Shown here piece by piece: positions 6,128 to 11,315 of a DNA stretch of 11,315 nucleotides. A program made the translations under genes and the position numbers. The notes below the pieces were generated by a model that was not told the DNA's origin, ran no database searches, and saw only the letters and a program-made list of their open reading frames with translations. Source of the stretch: an uncultured Gammaproteobacteria bacterium (GTDB taxonomy: Bacteria; Pseudomonadota; Gammaproteobacteria; Xanthomonadales; Xanthomonadaceae); the NCBI GenBank assembly GCA_946885735.1, contig CAMPGW010000093.1:1-11315 (forward strand), read 5' to 3'. Each line of letters starts with the position of its first letter. The first letter of the stretch is position 1.

Positions 6128-6754
6128 CGAGCGCGGCGGCAGCGTGCGCGAGACGCGACGCTGGTAGACGTACACCGTCGCCGGTGGGACGTTCCACCAG
6201 GTGAAGCTGGCGCGGCGCGCCGTCAGCCCCAGCGCGTCGAGCACCTCGCGGGTGACGGGATTGGCCGGACCGTAGGTGAACTGGACGAAGCGCCCGCCCG
6301 GCCGAATGCAGGAGAACGCCGCCTGCAGGATCGCCTGTTGCATCTGCCGCTGCATGGAGAGCAGGCCCAGGCCCGAGACCACCGCATCGGCGCCCTCGTC
6401 GTCCAGGAAACCGCTGGCGGCGGCGATCGACCGGACATCGCCGGCGTCGCCGCACACCACGTGCACGCCGGCGAACTGCCGGCTCAGGTGCTGGTGCAGC
6501 TCCTCGTTGAGTTCAAGTACGAGCAGGTCCTGCGGAACGATGCCATGGTCGAGCAGGGCCTGGGTGAACACACCGGTACCACCGCCGAGTTCGATCACGC
6601 GGCGGCAGGGCCGCGGCAACTCCGACATCATCTGCCGCGCGAGTTGCCGGCTGGAGGGGGAAATGGCCGCCACGCGAAGCGGATTCTTCAGCCACTGGCG
6701 GAAGAAGGTCCACCCGGCCGGCAGTGGACGGGACAATTCGTGCTTGGGGCCCAT
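6119..6754 (-). CDS. PmtA-like phospholipid N-methyltransferase (class I SAM-dependent)
   Basis: This is a 211-residue soluble Rossmann methyltransferase with no membrane segment. The N-terminal block FFRQWLKNPLRVAAISPSSR (residues 18-37) is typical of the bacterial phospholipid N-methyltransferase (Pmt/COG3963-type) family. Motif I is VIELGGGTGVFTQAL (53-67), the acidic residue after beta-2 is Glu81 in LELNEEL, motif II is near CGDAGDV (101-107), and SGLGLLSM (127-134) and RPGGRFVQFTYG (151-162) follow. Family members methylate phosphatidylethanolamine towards phosphatidylcholine at the inner face of the membrane. That activity is inferred from family, and other amine or lipid substrates are possible. 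The start at 6754 is preferred. A frame extending to 6823 would add 23 unrelated residues and run across the divergent lipoprotein leader. No Shine-Dalgarno precedes 6754, which fits a leaderless or very short leader. The last residues before the stop are encoded by a tandem-repeat unit. Confidence 0.78.
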   Translation of the reverse strand: MGPKHELSRPLPAGWTFFRQWLKNPLRVAAISPSSRQLARQMMSELPRPCRRVIELGGGTGVFTQALLDHGIVPQDLLVLELNEELHQHLSRQFAGVHVVCGDAGDVRSIAAASGFLDDEGADAVVSGLGLLSMQRQMQQAILQAAFSCIRPGGRFVQFTYGPANPVTREVLDALGLTARRASFTWWNVPPATVYVYQRRVSRTLPPRSMR

Positions 6755-6760
6755 GTCGCG

Positions 6761-6770
6761 AGCATAATGC
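6761..6770. promoter_or_regulatory. Near-symmetric -10 element between the divergent methyltransferase and lipoprotein genes
   Basis: AGCATAATGC reads CATAAT on the plus strand (6763-6768, five of six to consensus) and CATTAT or TATGCT on the minus strand. GCATAATGC is symmetric around A6766. On the minus strand TATGCT ends six bases before the methyltransferase ATG. On the plus strand the start would be near 6775, giving a lipoprotein leader of about 78 bases. -35 boxes are not obvious on either side. Confidence 0.4.
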
Positions 6771-6792
6771 CTGGGCGCGAGTTTCGCCCGGG
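6770..6792. promoter_or_regulatory. Inverted repeat in the divergent intergenic region
   Basis: Arms CCTGGGCG (6770-6777) and CGCCCGGG (6785-6792) pair over eight positions with one G-U, around a seven-base loop. It adjoins the symmetric -10 element. It could be an operator or a leader hairpin; it lacks a T-run long enough for a terminator. No known regulator motif is recognised. Confidence 0.3.
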
Positions 6793-6842
6793 TTAAAGCG
6801 GCCGCGCCCAGAATGTGACCCACTGCCCACGCAGGACTCGCT

Positions 6843-6847
6843 GGAGG
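6843..6847 (+). promoter_or_regulatory. Ribosome binding site of the small lipoprotein gene
   Basis: GGAGG, a full Shine-Dalgarno core, lies five bases before the ATG at 6853. It decides this start over in-frame codons further upstream, which would also bury the lipoprotein signal. Confidence 0.7.
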
Positions 6848-6852
6848 TCGTC

Positions 6853-7308
6853 ATGAATGCCCGTCGATTGCTCATAGCCATGGTCGCCGTACCGATCCTC
6901 GGCGGCTGCGCTTCGATGCTGGCGCCAGTGGCGTACGTCCCGGAGGCGGAGGTGGCTGCCATCGTCGGCCCCGAAGGCACCGGCATCCTGCGCGGAAACC
7001 AATGCCTGGATGCGAAAATGGCGCGCAGTTGGGTCGACCTCAATGAACGTTCGCTGCTCGTCGATACCGGCCGCTTCAAGTACCTCGTGGAGTTGACCGC
7101 GCGCTGTCAGGCGCTCCAGCGCACGCCCGTGCTGGCGTTCCGCGGCGATCCGGTCAGCGGCCGCATTTGCGGCGGCCTTGGCGACGCCCTGCTCACGCGT
7201 GAGTATCCCTGCCACGTACAGGGCTTGCGCCTGCTGGACGATGCGCAGTACGACGCACTGCGGGATGCCCGCAGCCGGGCGCGGGAGGCGGCTCGCGCGC
7301 CCCGCTAG
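6853..7308 (+). CDS. Small lipoprotein of unknown function (DUF6491-like)
   Basis: This is a 151-residue protein with a classic lipoprotein signal: positively charged MNARR, the hydrophobic [10 protein letters not shown], then the lipobox LGGC with Cys19 as the lipidated residue. Position +2 is Ala, so sorting to the outer membrane rather than retention in the inner membrane is expected. The mature part has Cys51, Cys85, Cys106 and Cys120, enough for two disulfides in the periplasm. It also has the blocks [20 protein letters not shown] and [16 protein letters not shown] (93-108). This pattern resembles the DUF6491 family of proteobacterial lipoproteins, from memory and unverified. No catalytic motif is visible. 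The final 15 residues are Arg/Ala-rich. The gene is divergent from the methyltransferase and convergent with rlmKL, with which it overlaps by four bases at the stop codons. Confidence 0.78.
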   Translation: MNARRLLIAMVAVPILGGCASMLAPVAYVPEAEVAAIVGPEGTGILRGNQCLDAKMARSWVDLNERSLLVDTGRFKYLVELTARCQALQRTPVLAFRGDPVSGRICGGLGDALLTREYPCHVQGLRLLDDAQYDALRDARSRAREAARAPR

Positions 7309-9440
7309 CGGCGCGCCAACTCCCAGGCCCGGTGGATGCGCGGGTTGCGCTCGAAATCAGGCCCGATCGTGGCGGCGCTGATCTCGCGCACCGAGGCGAT
7401 CGCCTCCACGCCCTCGGTGTCCATGCGGAAGCGCCGGAAGTTGTTGGAGAACAGCAGTAGTCCGCCGGGCGCCAGCCTCGCCATCGCCGCGCCGATCAGG
7501 CGCACGTGGTCGCGCTGCGCATCGAAGTCCTCGGCACGCGCCGAGTTGGAAAAGGTCGGCGGGTCGCAGAACACCAGGTCGTACTGGCCGCGGTCGCGTT
7601 CCAGCCAGGCCATCGCATCGGCCTGCACCAGGCGATGCGAGCCGCCACCGATGCCATTGAGCGCGAGGTTCGCGCCGGCCCAGTCGAGGTAGGTCGCGGA
7701 CAGGTCCACGCTGGTCGTCGACGCCGCGCCACCGGCGGCCGCATGCACGGTGGCTGCACCGGTGTAGCAGAACAGGTTGAGGAAGCGCTTGCCCCGCGCC
7801 TCGCGACCGATGCGCAGGCGCAGCGGGCGGTGGTCGAGGAAGAGTCCCGTGTCCAGGTAGTCGTGCAGGTTCACGCGCAGGCGCACGCCGCCTTCGGCGA
7901 CGACGAAGAAATGGCCGCTCTCGTCGATCCGCCCGTACTTGCTGCCGCCCTTTCCGCGCAGGCGCGTCTTGACGACCACTTGCTCCCTCGGCACCTCGAA
8001 CACGTCGTGGATCGCCGCCAGCAGTTCGCCGAACCGGCGCCGGCTGTCGGCCTCCGGCACCGTCGCCGGCGCCGCGTACTCCGCCACCTGCAGGAACAGG
8101 CGGCGCGCGCCCTCGCATTCCTGGTAGACGTCGACCGCGGCCGCATACTCCGGCAGGTCGGCGTCGTACACGCGGTAGCACTCGACGCCTTCGCGGGCAC
8201 GCCAGGCCTTGAATTTGCGCAGGTTCTTGCGCAGGCGGTTGGCGACCATCTGCGCGCCTTCGCCCAGTGGCTGCGGCGGCCTGGGTTCGCGCACCGGCGC
8301 GCGCAGCGGGTCGCAGACCAGCAGGGTGCACTCGATGCGGCCATTGAACATCGCGTATGACTTCAGCGCGCGCAGGCCGGTGGCGCGCGCCAGTTCGTCG
8401 TTGCCGCACAGCAGGCTGGCGCGCCACGCCGGAACCTGCGTGGCCAGCGCATCGCCCAGTGCGCGGTACAGCGCGGGGTCCGCGGCGAGACGTTCGTCGT
8501 AGGGCGGGTTGCACACCACCAGCCCGCGCTCGAAGGGCGGCGGCTGCAGCGCGACGATCGCGCGCCGGTCCAGGCGGATCAGCTCCGCAAGGCCGGCGCG
8601 ATCGGCGTTGGCGAGCGCCGCATTGAGCGCGCGCGGATCCTGGTCGGCGCCGAAGAACACCGGCCGCAACGCGGCGCGACCGGCAGCCGCGCGCTCGCGC
8701 GCCTCCTGCTCCAGCGCTTGCCACGCGTCGCCATCGAACCCGGCCCAGCGGCTCGGCCGCGCGCCCTGCCAGCGCAGCAGGCCCGGCGCCTCGTCGGCCG
8801 CCATCAGCGCGCCCTCGATCAGCAGCGTGCCGCTGCCGCACATCGGATCGAGCAGCGCGCCGCCCTCGGCATGGATGCGCGGCCAGTGCCCGCGCACCAG
8901 GACGGCGGCGGCGAGGTTTTCCTTCAGCGGCGCCTCGCCCTGGGATTGCCGCCAGCCGCGGCGGTGCAGCGCGCCGCCGCCGAGGTCCACCGACAGGTGT
9001 CCCCGGCCCTTGCGCAACGCGAAGTTGAGGCGCAGGTCGGGCGCCTCGGTGTCCACGGAGGGCCGCACGCCGAAACGCGCGCGCATCCGGTCCACGATCG
9101 CGTCCTTGATGCGTTGCGCGGCGTAGCGTTCGTGGGTCAGCGTGGGGCCCGACACGTGCGCGTCCACCGCCAGGCTGCCTTCCGGCGCCAGGTGCAACGC
9201 CCAGTCGAGCGCGTGCACGCCCTGGTACAGGTCCTGCTCGTTCTCGCAGGCGAATTCGGCCAGCGGCAGCAGCACCCGGCTCGCCAACCGGGAGAACATG
9301 GCCGCGCGATACGGCAGCGCCTGCGGTCCCTCGGCGTTGACGCCCGCGGTGGCGGCCGTCGCCGCTGTCGCACCCAGGGCCTGCAGTTCATCGGCCAGCA
9401 GGTATTCCAGCCCCTTGGCGCAGGCGACGAAGAACCTCAC
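7305..9440 (-). CDS. rlmKL: Bifunctional 23S rRNA guanine methyltransferase RlmKL
   Basis: This is a 711-residue fusion enzyme (E. coli RlmL is 702). In E. coli its two halves make m2G2445 (RlmL) and m7G2069 (RlmK) in 23S rRNA. An N-terminal ferredoxin-like and THUMP region covers about residues 1-155 ([21 protein letters not shown] at the start). The RlmL Rossmann domain, about 165-380, has [15 protein letters not shown] (198-211) and the amino-methylating NPPY motif at 311-314. The RlmK domain, about 395-711, has [16 protein letters not shown] (553-568), [13 protein letters not shown] (621-633) and FSNNFRRF (664-671). All SAM and catalytic motifs look intact. The GTG at 9440 is chosen because it gives the family start [12 protein letters not shown] and overlaps the MOSC stop as GTGA; an ATG at 9581 lies inside the MOSC gene. 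A short Ala/Thr run (residues 23-32) is unusual but harmless-looking. Confidence 0.93.
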   Translation of the reverse strand: MRFFVACAKGLEYLLADELQALGATAATAATAGVNAEGPQALPYRAAMFSRLASRVLLPLAEFACENEQDLYQGVHALDWALHLAPEGSLAVDAHVSGPTLTHERYAAQRIKDAIVDRMRARFGVRPSVDTEAPDLRLNFALRKGRGHLSVDLGGGALHRRGWRQSQGEAPLKENLAAAVLVRGHWPRIHAEGGALLDPMCGSGTLLIEGALMAADEAPGLLRWQGARPSRWAGFDGDAWQALEQEARERAAAGRAALRPVFFGADQDPRALNAALANADRAGLAELIRLDRRAIVALQPPPFERGLVVCNPPYDERLAADPALYRALGDALATQVPAWRASLLCGNDELARATGLRALKSYAMFNGRIECTLLVCDPLRAPVREPRPPQPLGEGAQMVANRLRKNLRKFKAWRAREGVECYRVYDADLPEYAAAVDVYQECEGARRLFLQVAEYAAPATVPEADSRRRFGELLAAIHDVFEVPREQVVVKTRLRGKGGSKYGRIDESGHFFVVAEGGVRLRVNLHDYLDTGLFLDHRPLRLRIGREARGKRFLNLFCYTGAATVHAAAGGAASTTSVDLSATYLDWAGANLALNGIGGGSHRLVQADAMAWLERDRGQYDLVFCDPPTFSNSARAEDFDAQRDHVRLIGAAMARLAPGGLLLFSNNFRRFRMDTEGVEAIASVREISAATIGPDFERNPRIHRAWELARR

Positions 9441-9937
9441 GGCAAATCCATCGGCACGACGGCGTCGCCCTGCGCGATCCAGCCGCCCTCCAGGATGCGC
9501 GCGCACAATCCGCCATGCAGCCGCATCGCGTTGTAGCCGCCGGGACCGAGCGCGGCCTCCATGCGCGAGCATGGATCGCACTCGCCGGTACCCTCGAGCA
9601 AGACCTCGCCGATGCGGAAACGTCGTCCCTGCAGCGCGACCAGCGGTATGCCGGACACCACCAGGTTGCGACGCAAGCGCGCCGGCGCGACCACGCCGAG
9701 GCCGGCCAGCGAGGCGATCGCGGGAAGGTGTTCGGACTGGATCAGGGTGACGCCGCGCTTACCGCTGCCGCTGGCGTAGCGATCGCCGTCGAGGCCCTTG
9801 CCGGCGGTCGCGAAGGCGCGCTCGGATTCGACCATGGCCACGTCGCGGGCGGGGCGCAGCCCGATCCATTCGACGCGGCCGGGACGCGGCAGGCAGGCCA
9901 TCAACTGGCCGAGCGGCGAATCGTGGGGCAGCGGCAT
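9437..9937 (-). CDS. MOSC domain-containing protein
   Basis: This is a 166-residue stand-alone MOSC (molybdenum cofactor sulfurase C-terminal) domain. Visible landmarks are [10 protein letters not shown] (47-56), [12 protein letters not shown] (60-71), [12 protein letters not shown] (88-99) and [12 protein letters not shown] (117-127). The last carries Cys120 and Cys123, of which one is the family's conserved cysteine thought to bind sulfur or act on molybdenum-cofactor-linked substrates. GGLCARIL adds Cys145. Related stand-alone MOSC proteins such as YiiM reduce N-hydroxylated compounds using molybdenum cofactor. That activity is an inference only, and the protein could be a sulfur carrier. 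The start at 9937 has GGAG six bases upstream on the minus strand. Its stop overlaps the GTG start of rlmKL by four bases, so the two are very likely co-transcribed and translationally coupled. It is divergent from the amidase gene. Confidence 0.87.
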   Translation of the reverse strand: MPLPHDSPLGQLMACLPRPGRVEWIGLRPARDVAMVESERAFATAGKGLDGDRYASGSGKRGVTLIQSEHLPAIASLAGLGVVAPARLRRNLVVSGIPLVALQGRRFRIGEVLLEGTGECDPCSRMEAALGPGGYNAMRLHGGLCARILEGGWIAQGDAVVPMDLP

Positions 9938-9958
9938 GACGGGCTCCGGAAGGCGCGG

Positions 9959-9969
9959 ATGTTAGCATG
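9959..9969. promoter_or_regulatory. Near-symmetric extended -10 element shared by the MOSC and amidase genes
   Basis: ATGTTAGCATG reads TG-T-TAGCAT on the plus strand and TG-C-TAACAT on the minus strand. Each is an extended -10 with four of six hexamer matches. The minus reading would start RNA near 9952, just upstream of the GGAG of the MOSC gene. The plus reading would start RNA next to the amidase ATG at 9977. Only 39 bases separate the two coding regions, so a shared promoter is plausible. No -35 box is obvious. Confidence 0.42.
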
Positions 9970-9976
9970 CGCCGCG

Positions 9977-10558
9977 ATGCCCACCGATCCGCCGCCCCCC
10001 GCCGTGCACGTGTGGCCGCTGCCCTACGAGGCGCGGCTCGGCGAACGCAGCGCAGGCGAAGTCGACCTGGCCGTCGTGCATTGCACGGAGCTGCCGGACC
10101 TGGCGATGGCGCGCGAATACGGCGAACGCGTGCTGCACGAGTCGGGCACCGGCAACAGCGGCCACTACTACATCGACCGCGATGGCAGCGTGCACCTGTT
10201 CGTGCGCCCCAACCGCATCGCCCACCATACCCGCGGCTACAACCCGCGCTCGATCGGCATCGAACTGGTGAACACCGGGCGCTACCCGGACTGGCTCGAT
10301 TCGCGCCGGCAGTCGATGGACGAGCCCTATACGCCGGCGCAGATCCACGCGCTCGTCGCGCTGCTCGCCTCGCTTCGGCAGGAACTGCCGGCCCTGCAAT
10401 GGATCGCCGGGCACGAGGACCTGGACACGACACGCGTGCCCGCCACCGACGACTCCACCCGCGAGGTCGCGCGCAAGCGCGATCCCGGACCGCGCTTTCC
10501 CTGGGACGAGGTAGTCGCCGGCACCCGCCTGCAGCGCCTGCGACCGACGGCCGACTGA
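9977..10558 (+). CDS. N-acetylmuramoyl-L-alanine amidase, AmpD-like (Amidase_2 family)
   Basis: This is a 193-residue zinc amidase of the AmpD/Amidase_2 fold. By comparison with AmpD, the zinc ligands are His35 (VVHCTE), His146 (IAGHEDLD) and Asp169. The catalytic pair is Glu96 (SIGIELVNTG) and Lys167, in the K-x-D arrangement of RKRDPGP. GNSGHYYIDRDGSVHLFV (59-76) and RIAHHTRGYNPRSIGIEL are further family blocks. The family cleaves the MurNAc to L-Ala amide bond of muropeptides. With no signal peptide, a cytosolic role in muropeptide recycling is the simplest inference, although a second AmpD paralogue elsewhere in the genome cannot be excluded. Two starts are possible. The ATG at 9977 has no ribosome site and suits a leaderless transcript. 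The in-frame ATG at 9959 has GGAAGG five bases upstream but adds MLACAA and overlaps the promoter-like element. Confidence 0.87.
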   Translation: MPTDPPPPAVHVWPLPYEARLGERSAGEVDLAVVHCTELPDLAMAREYGERVLHESGTGNSGHYYIDRDGSVHLFVRPNRIAHHTRGYNPRSIGIELVNTGRYPDWLDSRRQSMDEPYTPAQIHALVALLASLRQELPALQWIAGHEDLDTTRVPATDDSTREVARKRDPGPRFPWDEVVAGTRLQRLRPTAD

Positions 10559-10590
10559 ACCGCCCGCGCGGAGGCGCGCGTGGTCGGCGT

Positions 10591-10596
10591 TACAAT
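10591..10596 (+). promoter_or_regulatory. -10 element of tesB
   Basis: TACAAT, five of six to the sigma-70 consensus, lies 22 bases before the tesB ATG. It predicts a leader of about 16 bases that holds the GGAG ribosome site at 10610-10613. No -35 match is visible in the GC-rich bases upstream. Confidence 0.5.
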
Positions 10597-10618
10597 GCCG
10601 CATCCCGCCGGAGCGCCC

Positions 10619-11315
10619 ATGACCCCATCCGTCGTTTCCGAACTCGTCGCCCTGCTCACGCTCGAGCGGCTCGAGGACAACCTGTTCCGCGGCCAGAGCC
10701 GCGATATCGGCACCAAATACGTGTTCGGCGGGCAGGTGCTCGGCCAGGCCCTGTCGGCGGCGCAGCAGACGGTCGAGGCCGGCCGCAGCGTGCATTCCAT
10801 CCACGCCTACTTCCTGCGCGCGGGCGACATCACCGCGCCGATCATCTTCGACGTGGACCGCGCGCGCGACGGCCACAGCTTCTCGGTGCGACGGGTGACG
10901 GCGATCCAGCACGGCCAGCCGATCCTGGTGTTCGCCTCGTCGTTCCAGAAGTCCGAGCCCGGCGTCGAGCACCAGTTCAACATGCCCGAGGTGCCGCAGC
11001 CCGAGGACGTTGAGCCGACGGAAGCACCCGCGCCCGAGGTCATGGCCAAGCTGCCGGCGAAGATGCAGCGCTGGCTCTCGCGCATGGGCCCGTTCGAGAT
11101 GCGGCCGATCTATCCACGCGACGAGGTCAAGCCGCCCAAGCGGCCGCCCTACCAGCAGGTGTGGTTCCGCCTCACCGCGAAGGTCGGCGACGAGCCCGAA
11201 CTGCATCGCGCGCTGCTCGCCTACGCGTCCGATTTCTACCTGCTGGGCACGACCACCTTCCCGCACGGCATCAGCTACTACCAGCCGAACGTGCAGATGG
11301 CCTCGCTCGACCACG
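10619..11315 (+). CDS. tesB: Acyl-CoA thioesterase II, cut at window end
   Basis: The first 232 codons of a double hot-dog thioesterase are present; about 60 more residues are expected beyond the window. The enzyme hydrolyses medium- to long-chain acyl-CoA to free fatty acid and CoA in the cytosol. Landmarks are LEDNLFRGQSRDIG (18-31), FGGQVLGQALSAA (36-48), VHSIHAYFLRAGD (58-70), GHSFSVRRVTAIQHG (85-99), RPPYQQVWFR (175-184) and ASDFYLLGT (203-211). Asp205 aligns with catalytic Asp204 of E. coli TesB. Ser229 in MASLDH occupies the place of catalytic Thr228, a conservative hydroxyl substitution. The third catalytic residue, Gln278 in E. coli, would lie outside the window. The start at 10619 has GGAG five bases upstream and the family-like N-terminus. 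The gene follows the amidase by 60 bases on the same strand but has its own promoter-like sequence. Confidence 0.93.
   Translation, partial: MTPSVVSELVALLTLERLEDNLFRGQSRDIGTKYVFGGQVLGQALSAAQQTVEAGRSVHSIHAYFLRAGDITAPIIFDVDRARDGHSFSVRRVTAIQHGQPILVFASSFQKSEPGVEHQFNMPEVPQPEDVEPTEAPAPEVMAKLPAKMQRWLSRMGPFEMRPIYPRDEVKPPKRPPYQQVWFRLTAKVGDEPELHRALLAYASDFYLLGTTTFPHGISYYQPNVQMASLDH

Noticed and set aside
5405..6796. A 463-codon open frame on the plus strand across pirin, the repeat and the methyltransferase
   Set aside because: It runs antisense through two recognised genes, changes composition with them, and has no domain. The tandem repeat stays open only because its sequence lacks stops in that frame.
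6755..6823. Extending the methyltransferase to an ATG at 6823
   Set aside because: The added residues have no family counterpart and would span the divergent promoter-like element and inverted repeat.
7357..8841. A 494-codon minus-strand frame inside rlmKL in another phase
   Set aside because: It is an Arg/Ala/Gly-rich shadow of the RlmKL coding sequence, which carries all the expected motifs.
10559..10590. Possible CGCGC/GCGCG hairpin between the amidase and tesB genes
   Set aside because: The stem is short, there is no T-run, and such alternating GC runs occur often in this DNA, so I would not call a terminator.

Overview
The window is GC-rich, gene-dense chromosomal DNA from a gammaproteobacterium. 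It is most likely a member of Xanthomonadaceae/Lysobacteraceae (Lysobacter, Luteimonas or a relative). This placement is an inference from the homoisocitrate/isopropylmalate-like NAD-type isocitrate dehydrogenase, the yciO-scpA-scpB-rluB order, the strong GC bias at third codon positions, and promoters of the type TACAATGCCG. I see no tRNA, rRNA, CRISPR array, insertion sequence, integrase or phage gene, and no intergenic gap longer than about 115 bases. This is ordinary core-genome DNA, and I do not see a novel defence or biosynthetic system in it.

Layout. Bases 1-912 (minus strand) hold yciI, bolA and the 5' end of an isocitrate dehydrogenase gene; yciI and bolA overlap by four bases. Bases 951-5137 (plus strand) hold yciO, scpA, scpB and rluB. 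ScpA and ScpB are the kleisin and winged-helix partners of the SMC condensin, and RluB is a 23S rRNA pseudouridine synthase with a very long disordered basic tail. A GC-rich hairpin separates rluB from the convergent pirin gene. Bases 5171-6754 (minus strand) hold pirin and a PmtA-like phospholipid N-methyltransferase, with an octanucleotide tandem repeat at the methyltransferase stop codon. Bases 6853-7308 (plus strand) hold a small lipoprotein gene whose stop codon interlocks with that of the convergent rlmKL. Bases 7305-9937 (minus strand) hold a MOSC-domain gene followed, with a GTGA overlap, by rlmKL, which encodes a bifunctional 23S rRNA guanine methyltransferase. Bases 9977-11315 (plus strand) hold an AmpD-like amidase and the first three quarters of tesB, acyl-CoA thioesterase II.

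Functional themes are chromosome organisation (ScpAB), 23S rRNA modification (RluB, RlmKL), iron-sulfur or redox maintenance (BolA, possibly pirin), envelope and lipid metabolism (PmtA-like enzyme, lipoprotein, amidase, TesB) and central carbon metabolism (isocitrate dehydrogenase). Apart from scpA-scpB-rluB, yciI-bolA and MOSC-rlmKL, the neighbours look like independent housekeeping transcription units. The features most worth a second look are the RluB tail and its ordered island, two nearly symmetric -10 elements between divergent genes, likely leaderless starts, and the octanucleotide repeat.
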